A stretch of 64,000 bases of DNA from contig CP096134.1 in the NCBI GenBank assembly GCA_023242925.1, positions 1,755,501 to 1,819,500 of the forward strand, given 5' to 3'. This DNA is from Hyphomonadaceae bacterium JAD_PAG50586_4 (GTDB taxonomy: Bacteria > Pseudomonadota > Alphaproteobacteria > Caulobacterales > Aquidulcibacteraceae). Under the pieces are notes generated by a model. That model saw nothing but the letters and a program-made list of their open reading frames with translations. It had not been told where the DNA came from and did no database searches. Positions 39,125-47,421 of the stretch are shown here, piece after piece. The position numbers were made by a program, and so were the translations under genes. Position 1 is the first letter of the stretch, and every line of letters begins with the position of its first letter.

Positions 39125-40960
39125 ATGGCGCGTGGCGAACATAAGCAGGTTGGGCAACCCGAGGCCGCAGCGGACGCCTCGCCGCCAATCGTGCGCACAA
39201 TCGCACGCCTGATGCGCTTGATCGGCGGCCTCGAGGGGCCTGGATACCGCTTGCGGCTGTGGGCGTCGTTCCTGCTGACATTGTTCGGCAAGGTGCTGGC
39301 CGTCTTCTCACCGCTGGTGCTGGCCGATGGCATCAACAGCTTGAGCGCGGGCGATGCGGGCGGTGCGTTGCCGACCTTCATCGGCCTCGCCGGCTTCTGG
39401 GCGGCGTTGCGCTTTGCCTCAGCGGCCGGGCCGCAATTGCGCGATGCGATTTTCCAGCCGATCAGCGAAGAGGCGCAGCGCCGCGCCGGCACCAACGTGT
39501 TCTCGCACGTGCATAGGCTCTCTGTGCGCTTCCACCAATCAAAGCGCACGGGTTCGGTTTATCGCACCATTGAACGCGGCGTACGCGCGATCGATTTTCT
39601 GTTGCGCTTCCTCGCCTTCAATATTGCGCCGACGATCATTGAGCTGCTGCTCGCGGCGGGCGTTCTGGGCTTCAAATACGGCTGGAATTTCTCGCTCATC
39701 GCGGCGCTGACGGTGTTGATCTATGCTTGGATCACGTTTGGCATCACGGAATGGCGGCTGAAGCATCGCCGCGAGATGAACGAAGCCGACAGCGAAGCTG
39801 CGGGCCGCGCGGTGGATTCTCTGCTCAATTTTGAGACCGTGAAGAGCTTCGCGGCGGAGACGCGCGAAAGTGAGCGCTATGACCGTGCGCTGTCGTCCTA
39901 TGCGAACGCGGCGGTGAAGTCGAACACATCGCTCGTTATGCTCAACGTGCTGCAGAACCTCGTGATGAACGTGGGCCTAGTGGCGATGGTGCTGGCGGCG
40001 GGCTTTTTGGTGGCGCGGGGGCCGATGGGGCCCGGCGACATCACGGCCGTCATCCTGATCATGACGAACCTTTATGCGCCGCTGAACATTTTGGGCTTTG
40101 CCTATCGCGAGATCAAACAGACCTCGATCGATATGGAAAAGATGTTCGTGCTGCTGGACGAAGCGCCAGACGTCGCCGATGCGCCGGACGCTGTCGCGCT
40201 GAAGCCGGGGCCGGGCGAGGTCGTGTTCGAGCAGGTGGGCTTCGCGCATGAAGGGCGCGATCAAGGGCTCGATGCCGTGTCCTTCGTAGCGCCCGCAGGC
40301 AAAACCACGGCGATCGTTGGCCCATCGGGCGCGGGCAAGTCCACGGTGCTGAAACTGCTTTTCCGCTTCTATGATCCGGCGAGCGGCAGCGTACGTATCG
40401 ATGGCCAGAATTTGCGCGGCGTGACCCAAGCAAGTCTGCGCAGCGCGCTTGGCCTCGTGCCGCAAGACGTTGTGCTGTTCAACGACACGCTCCGCTACAA
40501 CATCGCTTACGGCCGTCCCGAGGCCTCGCAGGAGGAACTGAATCAAGCTGCCTCGCGTGCGCAATTGCTCACTTTTATCGAAAGCCTGCCGCAGGGCTGG
40601 GACACGCGTGTCGGTGAGCGCGGCTTGAAGCTCAGCGGCGGCGAGAAGCAGCGCGTTGGCATCGCGCGCGTCGTGTTGAAAGATCCGACCATCCTGATCT
40701 TGGATGAAGCGACATCCTCGCTCGACAGCGGCACTGAGGCCGAAGTCCAAGATGCGCTGGAAGAGGCTTCACGCGGCCGCACCACGCTTGTTGTGGCGCA
40801 CCGTCTCAGCACGATCGCCAATGCCGATCAGATCGTCGTGCTTGATCACGGCCGCGTCGTCGAACGCGGCACGCATGCAGCGCTGATCGCCAAGGACGGG
40901 CTCTACGCGGGCTTATGGAGGCGTCAAGCCGAAGAGCCGGAGAACGTCGCAGCGGAGTAA
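39125..40960 (+). CDS. Atm1-type ABC exporter (membrane and ATPase domains fused)
   Basis: A 611-residue half transporter with six membrane helices in the first 340 residues (ABC type 1, Q of LRFASAAGPQLRDAIFQPISEEAQRR) and an ATPase domain at the end. Walker A GPSGAGKST, signature LSGGEKQR, Walker B ILILDEATS and switch VAHRLS are intact. The YNIAYGRPEAS and DTRVGERGLKLSGGEKQR stretches fit the Atm1/HMT1 family, which exports glutathione-linked or heavy-metal conjugates and supports Fe-S biogenesis. Start ATG 39125 follows AAGGA. No partner gene is adjacent. Confidence 0.9.
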   Translation: MARGEHKQVGQPEAAADASPPIVRTIARLMRLIGGLEGPGYRLRLWASFLLTLFGKVLAVFSPLVLADGINSLSAGDAGGALPTFIGLAGFWAALRFASAAGPQLRDAIFQPISEEAQRRAGTNVFSHVHRLSVRFHQSKRTGSVYRTIERGVRAIDFLLRFLAFNIAPTIIELLLAAGVLGFKYGWNFSLIAALTVLIYAWITFGITEWRLKHRREMNEADSEAAGRAVDSLLNFETVKSFAAETRESERYDRALSSYANAAVKSNTSLVMLNVLQNLVMNVGLVAMVLAAGFLVARGPMGPGDITAVILIMTNLYAPLNILGFAYREIKQTSIDMEKMFVLLDEAPDVADAPDAVALKPGPGEVVFEQVGFAHEGRDQGLDAVSFVAPAGKTTAIVGPSGAGKSTVLKLLFRFYDPASGSVRIDGQNLRGVTQASLRSALGLVPQDVVLFNDTLRYNIAYGRPEASQEELNQAASRAQLLTFIESLPQGWDTRVGERGLKLSGGEKQRVGIARVVLKDPTILILDEATSSLDSGTEAEVQDALEEASRGRTTLVVAHRLSTIANADQIVVLDHGRVVERGTHAALIAKDGLYAGLWRRQAEEPENVAAE

Positions 40961-41012
40961 TATGCTTGCGCGAAGGCAAGTCAGCGGTGCGAGGCCATGC
41001 TAGCCGTGGCGC

Positions 41013-41603
41013 ATGGAAGTAAGCACGGACGACATCATCACCCGCATCCGCACGCTTGAAGCAGAGCTTGAGGCGGAGTTTGCGCGCCGTCGTGCGGGGT
41101 TGCGCTACGGGATCGAGCGTGGGCGTGTTTTATTTGAGCAGGAGGTGGCGCGCCGACACGCTGAGTTGCGGACGCACCTGGCGCGTTATGTGTTCACGGC
41201 GCGCCCTCTGGTCGTGCTGACGGCGCCCATCATCTATTCGCTGATCATTCCGTTCGCGATCCTCGACGTTTGGGTGTCGCTGTACCAGGCGGTGTGTTTT
41301 CGCGTGTACGGGATCCAGCAGGTCAAGCGCGCGAAATACATGATCTTTGATCGCGCTGGGCTCAAATATCTTAATGCGCTGGAAAAGCTGAACTGCGCCT
41401 ATTGCTCCTACGCCAATGGCGTCATTGCGTATGTGCGTGAAGTTGGCGCCCGGACCGAGCAATATTGGTGTCCGATCAAGCACGCGCGCCGCGCGTATGG
41501 TGCGCATCCACGTTATTCGCGCTTTGCGGAATATGGCGATGCCGACATTTACCACGCGACTTTGCGGGAGGGACGCAAAGCGCTCACGGGCGAACCAGAC
41601 TAA
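41013..41603 (+). CDS. hypothetical membrane-associated protein with a cysteine group
   Basis: A 196-residue protein. Residues 1-50 look like a charged coiled coil (TLEAELEAEFARRRAG). Residues 66-92 are hydrophobic (LVVLTAPIIYSLIIPFAILDVWVSL). After that are three nearby cysteines, NCAYCSYAN at about 132-139 and WCPIKHARR at about 152, which may bind a metal or form a disulfide. I do not recognise a named family. It overlaps the end of the convergent oxidoreductase gene by 4 nt. Confidence 0.6.
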   Translation: MEVSTDDIITRIRTLEAELEAEFARRRAGLRYGIERGRVLFEQEVARRHAELRTHLARYVFTARPLVVLTAPIIYSLIIPFAILDVWVSLYQAVCFRVYGIQQVKRAKYMIFDRAGLKYLNALEKLNCAYCSYANGVIAYVREVGARTEQYWCPIKHARRAYGAHPRYSRFAEYGDADIYHATLREGRKALTGEPD

Positions 41604-43249
41604 TTCACCACGCCCTTTCTGAAATCCCGCGCCACCACCTTCGCTGCATTGTGACCCGGCGCGCCGGTCACGCCGCCGCCGGGGTGGGCGCCAGCGCCGC
41701 ACATATAGAGGCCGGCGATCGGGGCGCGATAATCGCCGTGGCCGAGCACGGGGCGGGCGCTGAAGAGCTGATCGAGCGACAGGCTGCCGTGCATGATGTC
41801 GCCGTTCACAAGGCCGAACGTGCGCTCCAGGTCGAGCGGCGACATGATCTGACGGGCGAGCACGCTCTTGGCGAAGCCCGGCGCGTGCTTGTCGACTGTG
41901 GCAATCATCAGATCGGCGACTTCGTCGCGGTGGTCGTCCCAGGAGCGGCCGCCGGAGAGTTGCGGCTGGACGTGCTGGCAAAAGAGGCTGGCGACGTGTT
42001 GGCCGGGCGGGGCGAGGCTATCGTCGAGCGTCGATGGGATCAGCATTTCCACGATCGGTTCGCGCGACCAGCCGAACGCGCGCGCATCGTCGTAAGCCTT
42101 CTCCATATAACGCATCGAGGGGGCGATGATGATGCCGGCGGTGAGGTGATCGCCCGGCTCTGGCTTCGAGGTGAAACGGGGCAATTCTGAAAGCGCGACG
42201 TTCATCCGGAACGTGCCCGAGCCGTTGCGATAGCGCGTGATGCGCTCTTGGAAGTCGGCAGGCAGCGCGCCCTCTGGCACGATGCGCTCGAAGAATAGTT
42301 TTGGATTGAGGTTCGAGATCACGGCCTTCGCGCGCAGCACCTCGCCCTTCGCCGTGACCACGCCGCGCGCATGCGAAGTTTCGCCAACGCGCACGCCGCC
42401 GGCCATTTGCGCGACATTGTCGATCACGAGTTCTTTCACCGGGACGCCGGTGCGGATTTCAACGCCGCGCTCGCGACAGCACGCGGCCATCGCTTGCGTG
42501 ATCGCGCCCATGCCGCCGATGGCGTGGCCCCAGAGGCCCTTCTTGCCGTTCACTTCGCCGAAGACGTGGTGCAGCAGCACGTACGCTGAACCTGGCGTGT
42601 AGGGGCTCGCATAATTGCCGACGATCGAGTCAAAGCCGAAGAGCGCTTTGATCGGATCGCTCTCGAACCAGCCGTCGAGCCAATCGCCGGCGCTCTCTGA
42701 GAAGAGATCGAGCAGATCGCGCTTGGCGGTGATGTCGAGTTTGTTGAGGCGCCCGCCAAGTTCGGCTGCGCGCAACGCTTCCTCAATGCCGCGCACGAGG
42801 CCGTGCTCGATCAGGTTCGGCGGTTGTTCCAGCAGCAGCCCACGCACGACGTCGGCGATCACTTCAAGGCGGCGCTCATATTCGGACAAACGCGTCGCGT
42901 CGTGGTTGGAAAAGCGCGCCACTTCATTTTGCGTGATGCCTGGCGCGGACATGAAATATTGCCCGTCCGGGAGCGGCAGGAAGTTTGAAACTTTGCGCTC
43001 TACGATGCGCAGACCGTGGCGATGCAGATCGAGGTCCTTGATCACTTTCGGGTTCAGCAGCGAGACGGTGTAGCTCGCCACCGAATTGCGGAAGCCTGGA
43101 TGAAATTCTTCCGTAACGGCTGCACCGCCGACGACATCGCGGCGCTCCAGCACCAGCACCTTGAGTCCGGCCTCGGCCAGATAAGCCGCGCAAACCAGGC
43201 CGTTATGGCCCCCGCCAACAATGATTACGTCATGCATGGCCCGGGTCAT
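41600..43249 (-). CDS. phytoene-dehydrogenase-like FAD oxidoreductase
   Basis: A 549-residue FAD protein of the CrtI/PDS-like family. The dinucleotide fold is DVIIVGGGHNGLVCAAYLAEAGLKVLVLE with VVGGAAVTEE after it. A C-terminal FAD-binding stretch, AGLYMCGAGAHPGGGVTGAPGHNAAKVV, is typical. It is not certain that it acts on carotenoids, since such proteins also serve in lipid or other metabolism, and no other carotenoid gene is seen nearby. I use ATG 43249; ATG 43237 is also possible. The acyltransferase gene lies upstream on the same strand. Confidence 0.85.
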   Translation of the reverse strand: MTRAMHDVIIVGGGHNGLVCAAYLAEAGLKVLVLERRDVVGGAAVTEEFHPGFRNSVASYTVSLLNPKVIKDLDLHRHGLRIVERKVSNFLPLPDGQYFMSAPGITQNEVARFSNHDATRLSEYERRLEVIADVVRGLLLEQPPNLIEHGLVRGIEEALRAAELGGRLNKLDITAKRDLLDLFSESAGDWLDGWFESDPIKALFGFDSIVGNYASPYTPGSAYVLLHHVFGEVNGKKGLWGHAIGGMGAITQAMAACCRERGVEIRTGVPVKELVIDNVAQMAGGVRVGETSHARGVVTAKGEVLRAKAVISNLNPKLFFERIVPEGALPADFQERITRYRNGSGTFRMNVALSELPRFTSKPEPGDHLTAGIIIAPSMRYMEKAYDDARAFGWSREPIVEMLIPSTLDDSLAPPGQHVASLFCQHVQPQLSGGRSWDDHRDEVADLMIATVDKHAPGFAKSVLARQIMSPLDLERTFGLVNGDIMHGSLSLDQLFSARPVLGHGDYRAPIAGLYMCGAGAHPGGGVTGAPGHNAAKVVARDFRKGVVN

Positions 43250-43279
43250 GGCTTGGAAAACGCCATGCCGCAAGCATAC

Positions 43280-44407
43280 TCACGCGCCTTGGCGTGCGGC
43301 GGCTTTGCTGGTTTGGGCGGCGCCCATCCGGCCGCCGCTCAAGACCTGCGCTGCGTTCGGTGCGACTTGCGCTAGCGCATTGCCGAGCAGGATTGTGCCG
43401 CCCAGGACCAGGAAGGGCTGTGCGATCAGGAAAACTGGGTAGAGCGGCGAGCCAAGCGGGCCAGTGACCAAGCCAATGAGCGGGCCAAACAGCCAGATCA
43501 TGATCATGTGCGAACAGAACAGCAGAAACATATAGGGCTCAAGCGCCTTCACGCGCTCTGCGAATTTCGATTCCGAGATCGCCCATGCCAAGCGCCAGAA
43601 GAACGCGGCCGCCCCCAATCGCAGCACGAGATCGGCGCTTGCGTGCGCAGGGCGCGGCAGAGGCCCTGCGCCATACATAACCCAAGCCTTCAGACACGCG
43701 GTCGCCACGAACAACATTGCGAGCAGCGCGATAGGTTTAGCTGCGACCTTTTCAGCAAGATCGCCGCGGCGCGCCAGAATGCCGATCAGCAGAAATACGA
43801 GGATCGACGGGCGCAGCAGCAGGACGAATTGGAATTCGGTGATGCTCCACGTCAATGCAACACCCAGCACGCCAAGCAACGCCCACGACGGCAGGCGCAC
43901 GAGAAACGGCACGAACAACATGCAAACGAAAAGATCGCGCAAGAACGGCATCTGCACGTTGATGTCGTTGGGCTGAGTGAAGGCGAACAATTCTTCGATC
44001 GTCCACAGCCACTCGCGCGGCGCGGGCGCGGCGAGCAGGCCTCCGAACGCCAAGCCGCCGACAATGGCGATGGAGAGCCCGTTCCACAGCAGCATCGGCG
44101 TCAGCACCGTGCGCGCTTTGTTGGCGGCGAAGCTGCCCCAATTTTGATTGAGCGCTGAACTTGCCGCCAGCCAACCCGCGACGATGCTGAGCAACGGCAC
44201 GGCGCTACGGCCGAGGAATTCCATGAGCTGCCAACGCAGCACGCCCTGTGCAGTGTGCGCGGCTTCAACGAGATGGGCGTAGTTGAGGCCGGTCCAGGCA
44301 TGCGCGTAGACCATGCCGGTGATGCAGATGACCCGCGCCACCGCGATCGTGTCCGACATGCGCCGCGTGGGGCGGCGCAGCGCCCAGTCCAAATGCGATG
44401 CGGTCAT
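43280..44407 (-). CDS. acyltransferase 3 family membrane protein
   Basis: A 375-residue integral membrane protein with ten or so hydrophobic helices, the layout of acyltransferase 3/OpgC proteins, which acetylate or succinylate surface glycans. Traits: an early histidine/Arg motif region (ARVICITGMVYAHAW), GRSAVPLLSIVAGWLA, FVCMLFVPFLVRLP and a late HMIMIWLFGPL. It lies just upstream of the FAD oxidoreductase, 30 nt between them, and may share its transcript. The acceptor is unknown. Confidence 0.8.
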   Translation of the reverse strand: MTASHLDWALRRPTRRMSDTIAVARVICITGMVYAHAWTGLNYAHLVEAAHTAQGVLRWQLMEFLGRSAVPLLSIVAGWLAASSALNQNWGSFAANKARTVLTPMLLWNGLSIAIVGGLAFGGLLAAPAPREWLWTIEELFAFTQPNDINVQMPFLRDLFVCMLFVPFLVRLPSWALLGVLGVALTWSITEFQFVLLLRPSILVFLLIGILARRGDLAEKVAAKPIALLAMLFVATACLKAWVMYGAGPLPRPAHASADLVLRLGAAAFFWRLAWAISESKFAERVKALEPYMFLLFCSHMIMIWLFGPLIGLVTGPLGSPLYPVFLIAQPFLVLGGTILLGNALAQVAPNAAQVLSGGRMGAAQTSKAAARQGA

Positions 44408-44502
44408 AAGATCCCTGTTCCAGCACGCTTGGCTGTTCCCGGGGCGGCGCTCAACCTGTTTAACCGCATAGCGCGAATGCGCCGCAGCAATGCCCGCGCA
44501 AT

Positions 44503-44541
44503 AGGCAAAACAAAACCCCGCCGGCCGTCGCCTGCGGGGTT
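44503..44541 (-). terminator. Rho-independent terminator after tRNA-Asn
   Basis: Read on the minus strand: stem AACCCCGC/GCGGGGTT (44514-44521 with 44534-44541) around a 12-nt GC-rich loop, followed by TTTTGTTTTG. It lies 40 nt downstream of tRNA-Asn. Confidence 0.8.
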
Positions 44542-44580
44542 AGAAAATCCAACCAACACTGAAAGATGCAAAAAGGAGAA

Positions 44581-44655
44581 TGGCTCCCCGGGTAGGATTC
44601 GAACCTACGACCGATCGATTAACAGTCGATTGCTCTACCACTGAGCTACCGAGGA
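44581..44655 (-). tRNA. tRNA-Asn (anticodon GTT)
   Basis: On the minus strand the gene begins TCCTCGGTAGCTC and ends in an encoded CCA (44581-44583). Acceptor stem TCCTCGG pairs with CCGGGGA with one T-G pair. The anticodon stem ATCGA/TCGAT encloses the loop CTGTTAA (anticodon GTT, asparagine). The T arm carries GTTCGAATC. Terminator at 44503-44541. Confidence 0.97.
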
Positions 44656-44764
44656 ACATTTCTCGTCGCGACCTCCAGGGCCGCGAAGGCGCGCTTCCTA
44701 CCAAGTTCGGCTCCCGCGGGAAAGCCCTGTGTGAAGTTCAATTTTCACCTTGGTCAGCAAGCCC

Positions 44765-44797
44765 TAAACGAAAACGAGGGCCCCTTGCGGGGCCCTC
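44765..44797 (-). terminator. Rho-independent terminator after tRNA-Cys
   Basis: On the minus strand a perfect nine-base stem GAGGGCCCC/GGGGCCCTC (44776-44784 with 44789-44797) with a four-base loop is followed by GTTTTCGTTT (44765-44775). It ends the tRNA-Cys transcript. The 145 nt between it and the tRNA hold no frame I would call a gene. Confidence 0.85.
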
Positions 44798-44941
44798 GAA
44801 GGCGTTGGGTATGGTGGGGTGTCTCCAAGGGAAGACAAGGTGAATATCGCCCTAATCGGTAAAGGAAGCGTAAATGGCGAACGCCGCGTTCACCAACATC
44901 GCCAAAGTGTTGCTTTGTAGGGGAATTATTCTGGAAGGACT

Positions 44942-45015
44942 TGGAGGCCTCGCCGAGAATCGAACTCGGGTGCGCGGATTTGCAGTCCGCTGCGTCACCA
45001 CTCCGCCACGAGGCC
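44942..45015 (-). tRNA. tRNA-Cys (anticodon GCA)
   Basis: On the minus strand a 74-nt cloverleaf begins GGCCTCGTGGCGGAG and ends in CCA at 44942-44944. The anticodon stem GCGGA/TCCGC encloses CTGCAAA (anticodon GCA, cysteine). The T arm has GTTCGATTC. The acceptor stem is GGCCTCG/CGAGGCC, all Watson-Crick pairs. Confidence 0.97.
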
Positions 45016-45091
45016 AAGTCCTGCGCAGTCGCGCTGGGGCGGCACTCCTAGGCGCGTCATATGGAATCGGTCAAGGCGGACGCCGCTTTCC

Positions 45092-45807
45092 ATGCGCAAA
45101 TTCAGGTTGATCCCGCCGCCCTCGAAGGCCGAGCACGAACGCGCCCGTATCTGGGCCGCCGGCGCTTTAGCCGTGCTCGCGCTTTTTATGCTGATGCTGC
45201 TGATCGGGTCACCGCCGCCGCAAGAGGCGGATCTGATGCCGCCGGCGCTTCGGACGGCGCAAATAACGGTCTTTGAAGATGATGTTGCGGCCTGCCGTGC
45301 GGCGTTGGAGGGCGCGGGCTTTGAGACGGAGCGCTTGCCCGACCTGCAGGAAGGGCGCTGCGGCTACGACGATGCGGTCGAGCTCATCCAATCCGTACAC
45401 GCCTATTCAGAGCCGGTGGCGACGACATGCGCGGTGGCGGCGGCGTTGGTGCTTTGGGAGCGCGACGTGGTCTCGCCGGCTGCCGAGAGGCGGTTTGGCC
45501 AGGCTGTCACCCGGATCGAGCTTGCGGGCGCCGCCTATGCCTGCAGGCCGATCGCGGGGCGCCGAGACGGCCGGCTGAGCGAACATGCCGGCGCCAACGC
45601 CGTGGATATTGGCGGCTTTACGCTGGCGGACGGCCGCACGGTGACGGTGGCGGCTGGCTGGCGCGGGTCCCAAGCCGAGCGTGCGTTCCTGCGCGACGTG
45701 CGGAACGGGGCGTGTGACTATTTCCAGGCCGTCCTTTCCCCGACTACAACCGTGCGCACCGCGACCACCTGCATTTCGACCTCGGTCGAGACGATATGTG
45801 TCGCTAG
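45092..45807 (+). CDS. extensin-like C-terminal domain protein (one frameshift)
   Basis: About 238 residues. The N-terminus has one membrane helix (residues 22-41, AAGALAVLALFMLMLLIG). The rest carries the bacterial extensin-like domain: conserved Cys, LSEHAGANAVDIGGFTLADGR, RNGACDYFQAVLSP, then DYNRAHRDHLHFDLGRDDMCR when a missing C in the CCCC at 45737-45740 is restored (stop TAG 45805-45807). As given, the frame runs on past 45807 into the pcm region. The domain has a D,D-peptidase-like His/Asp pattern (HRDHLHFD), and a cell-wall role is plausible but unproven. Confidence 0.75.
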
Positions 45808-45881
45808 GGGCGCCCCGCGTCACGGGGGACGCTTGCGGTTCGCGCCGGGGCGGCTTAACCGGGCGGATAAGGAGCAGATTC

Positions 45882-46532
45882 ATGGATTTCGCGCGCGCCC
45901 GCGACATGATGGTCGAAAGCCAAGTCCGCACGGCGGACGTGACGGACCCGCGCATCGCGCACGCCATGCGCACGCTGCCGCGCGAACGCTTCGTGCCGGT
46001 GCAGAAGCGGGCGATCGCTTATGGCGATCTCGAAGTTGAAGTGGCGCCGGGCCGCTTCCTGATGCGGCCGCGCGATTTGTCTAAGCTGTTGCAAGCGCTT
46101 GCGCCGCAACCGCATGAACGCGCTTTGGAAATCGCAGGTGCTACGGGCTACGGCGCGGCGGTGTTGGCGACGATCTGCAAAGAGGTGGTCGCACATGACA
46201 TCAACCCAGACCTTTCCTTCACGGCGCGCGCCACGCTCGAATCTTGCGGCCTTACCAATGCGAAAGCCGTGACGACAGCCGCTGCTGAAGGCTGGCGCGA
46301 TGACGGCTTGTACGATGTGATCCTGTTGAACGGCGCAGCGGAGGTTGTTCCCGACGCCTGGCTCGAACAGCTTGCGCCTGGCGGCCGTTTGGGCGTGATC
46401 GTGCGCCAGGGCGCTGCGGGTTCAGCGCAGATCTACACGCGCGCTGATGATACGGTTGCGTATCGCACCGCGTTTGACGCGGCGCCGCCGGTCGTCACTG
46501 GCCTGCAAAAGCCCGCTGTTTTCGCGCTTTAG
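45882..46532 (+). CDS. pcm: protein-L-isoaspartate O-methyltransferase family protein
   Basis: A 216-residue SAM-dependent methyltransferase of the PCMT family, which repairs isoaspartyl residues. Visible: MVESQVRTADVTDPRIAHAM at the start, LPRERFVP, the SAM-binding ALEIAGATGYGAAVLATI (motif I is GATGYG-like rather than the usual GxGxGY), and LNGAAEVVPDAWLEQLAPGGRLGVIV. AAGGAG lies upstream of ATG 45882. In related genomes pcm sits before tolC, popZ and valS; here the order is pcm-popZ-valS with no tolC. Confidence 0.85.
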   Translation: MDFARARDMMVESQVRTADVTDPRIAHAMRTLPRERFVPVQKRAIAYGDLEVEVAPGRFLMRPRDLSKLLQALAPQPHERALEIAGATGYGAAVLATICKEVVAHDINPDLSFTARATLESCGLTNAKAVTTAAAEGWRDDGLYDVILLNGAAEVVPDAWLEQLAPGGRLGVIVRQGAAGSAQIYTRADDTVAYRTAFDAAPPVVTGLQKPAVFAL

Positions 46533-46568
46533 AGTTAGCTTGCGTTAGCCAAGCGAAACGAGCGCTTA

Positions 46569-46583
46569 TTAACGTCCTCTTAT
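46569..46583 (+). promoter_or_regulatory. possible CtrA-binding box upstream of popZ
   Basis: TTAA, seven bases, TTAT. The CtrA consensus is TTAA-N7-TTAA, so one position differs. It lies about 150 nt before the popZ start, in an A/T-richer part of the gap after pcm. A single near-match can occur by chance in 64 kb. Confidence 0.3.
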
Positions 46584-46621
46584 TTTATCGGACGCAACGC
46601 TGCGCTTGCTTTCGCGCGGTC

Positions 46622-46712
46622 GATTCTTGTCCGCATGCGCGCGCATTCGCGCACGTGCATTGATGGACGGGAATCAATCGCATCAATAACCTTCCTGCGA
46701 GTCACGCGACTC
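46622..46712 (+). promoter_or_regulatory. cluster of four GANTC sites in the popZ upstream region
   Basis: GATTC at 46622-46626, GAATC at 46671-46675, GAGTC at 46699-46703 and GACTC at 46708-46712. The last two form an inverted repeat centred about 30 nt before the popZ ATG. GANTC is the CcrM methylation site used with GcrA in cell-cycle promoters of this order. Confidence 0.45.
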
Positions 46713-46734
46713 GTTTGAACTCACGAGGCAGGAA

Positions 46735-47242
46735 ATGGCGCTGCAGGACCCGCAAGCCGAACCTTCAATGGAAGAGATTTTGGCGTCGATCCGCCGGATC
46801 ATCTCCGAAGAAGAACAGGCGCCCGCGCCGGAGCCCGTTCTTGACCTTACCCAATCGGACACGCCCGCGCCGGCGCCTGTGGCCGCTGCAGCCCCCGCCG
46901 ATGGCGAGCGATGATGACATCGTGTTCGACGAGGAGCCGTCGCCGGAGCCGGCCTATGAAGCGCCAGTCGCCGCAGCGCCCGTTTATACCCCGCCGCCGA
47001 GCATTGATCTGTCGGGCGTCGACACCATCCTGTCGCAACCGAGCGCCAGCGCCGCTGCGGGCTCGATGGCCAGGCTTGCCGGCTCGTTGCGCATCTCGGA
47101 CGCGCCAAACCAGACCATCGAAGGCGTGGTCCGCGAACTGCTGAAGCCGATGCTGAAGGATTGGCTGGATAAGAATTTGCCAGCGATCGTTGAATCGCGC
47201 GTCGAGGCCGAGCTGGAACGGATCGCCCGCCTGGCGCGGTAG
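46735..47242 (+). CDS. popZ: PopZ-type polar organising protein (one frameshift)
   Basis: About 168 residues. The N-terminus SMEEILASIRRIISEEEQ is the PopZ hub helix that binds partners at the pole; the middle is acidic and Pro/Ala-rich; the C-terminus VVRELLKPMLKDWLDKNLPAIVESRVEAEL is the oligomerisation part. In Caulobacter PopZ anchors the chromosome centromere at the pole. The two ends lie in different frames. Removing one C from the C-run at 46892-46896 joins them as AAPPMASDDD. AGGCAGGAA precedes the ATG. The next gene, valS, is the usual neighbour. Sequencing error is likely, since the N- and C-terminal signatures are both intact. Confidence 0.88.
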
Positions 47243-47263
47243 GTTCAAAGTTCTGTGAGATTT

Positions 47264-47295
47264 GAAACGCCTCGATCTCTCGGTCGGGGCGTTTC
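47264..47295 (+). terminator. strong hairpin after popZ
   Basis: A 12-bp stem from GAAACGCC to GGCGTTTC (with inner pairs T-G, C-G, G-C, A-T) around an 8-nt loop, 21 nt after the popZ stop. No T-run follows, so it may be a Rho-independent terminator of weak type or only a stabilising hairpin. Confidence 0.45.
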
Positions 47296-47366
47296 GTCAT
47301 TCCTGGGCAATCGGAGGAGCAGCGGCCCTGGGTCCCGGGTTCTCGCTGCGCGAGCCCCAGGATGAC
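47296..47366 (+). repeat. imperfect inverted repeat before valS
   Basis: The arms GTCATTCCTGGGC (left) and GCCCCAGGATGAC (right) are near-complements with GC-rich sequence between, including GGTCCCGGG and GCTGCGCGAGC. The shape is like dispersed CCTGGGATGAC-type repeats found in many alphaproteobacterial intergenic regions. Confidence 0.5.
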
Positions 47367-47421
47367 GAGAGAGAGGTTGCCCCTCTCGCATTGCAGCATC
47401 CCGGCCTGCTATAGGCTCCAG

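Noticed and set aside
44656..44941. A protein gene in the gap between tRNA-Asn and tRNA-Cys
   Set aside because: Only short frames that read through tRNA or terminator sequence are open. The gap is explained by the terminator and a leader of the tRNA-Cys transcript.
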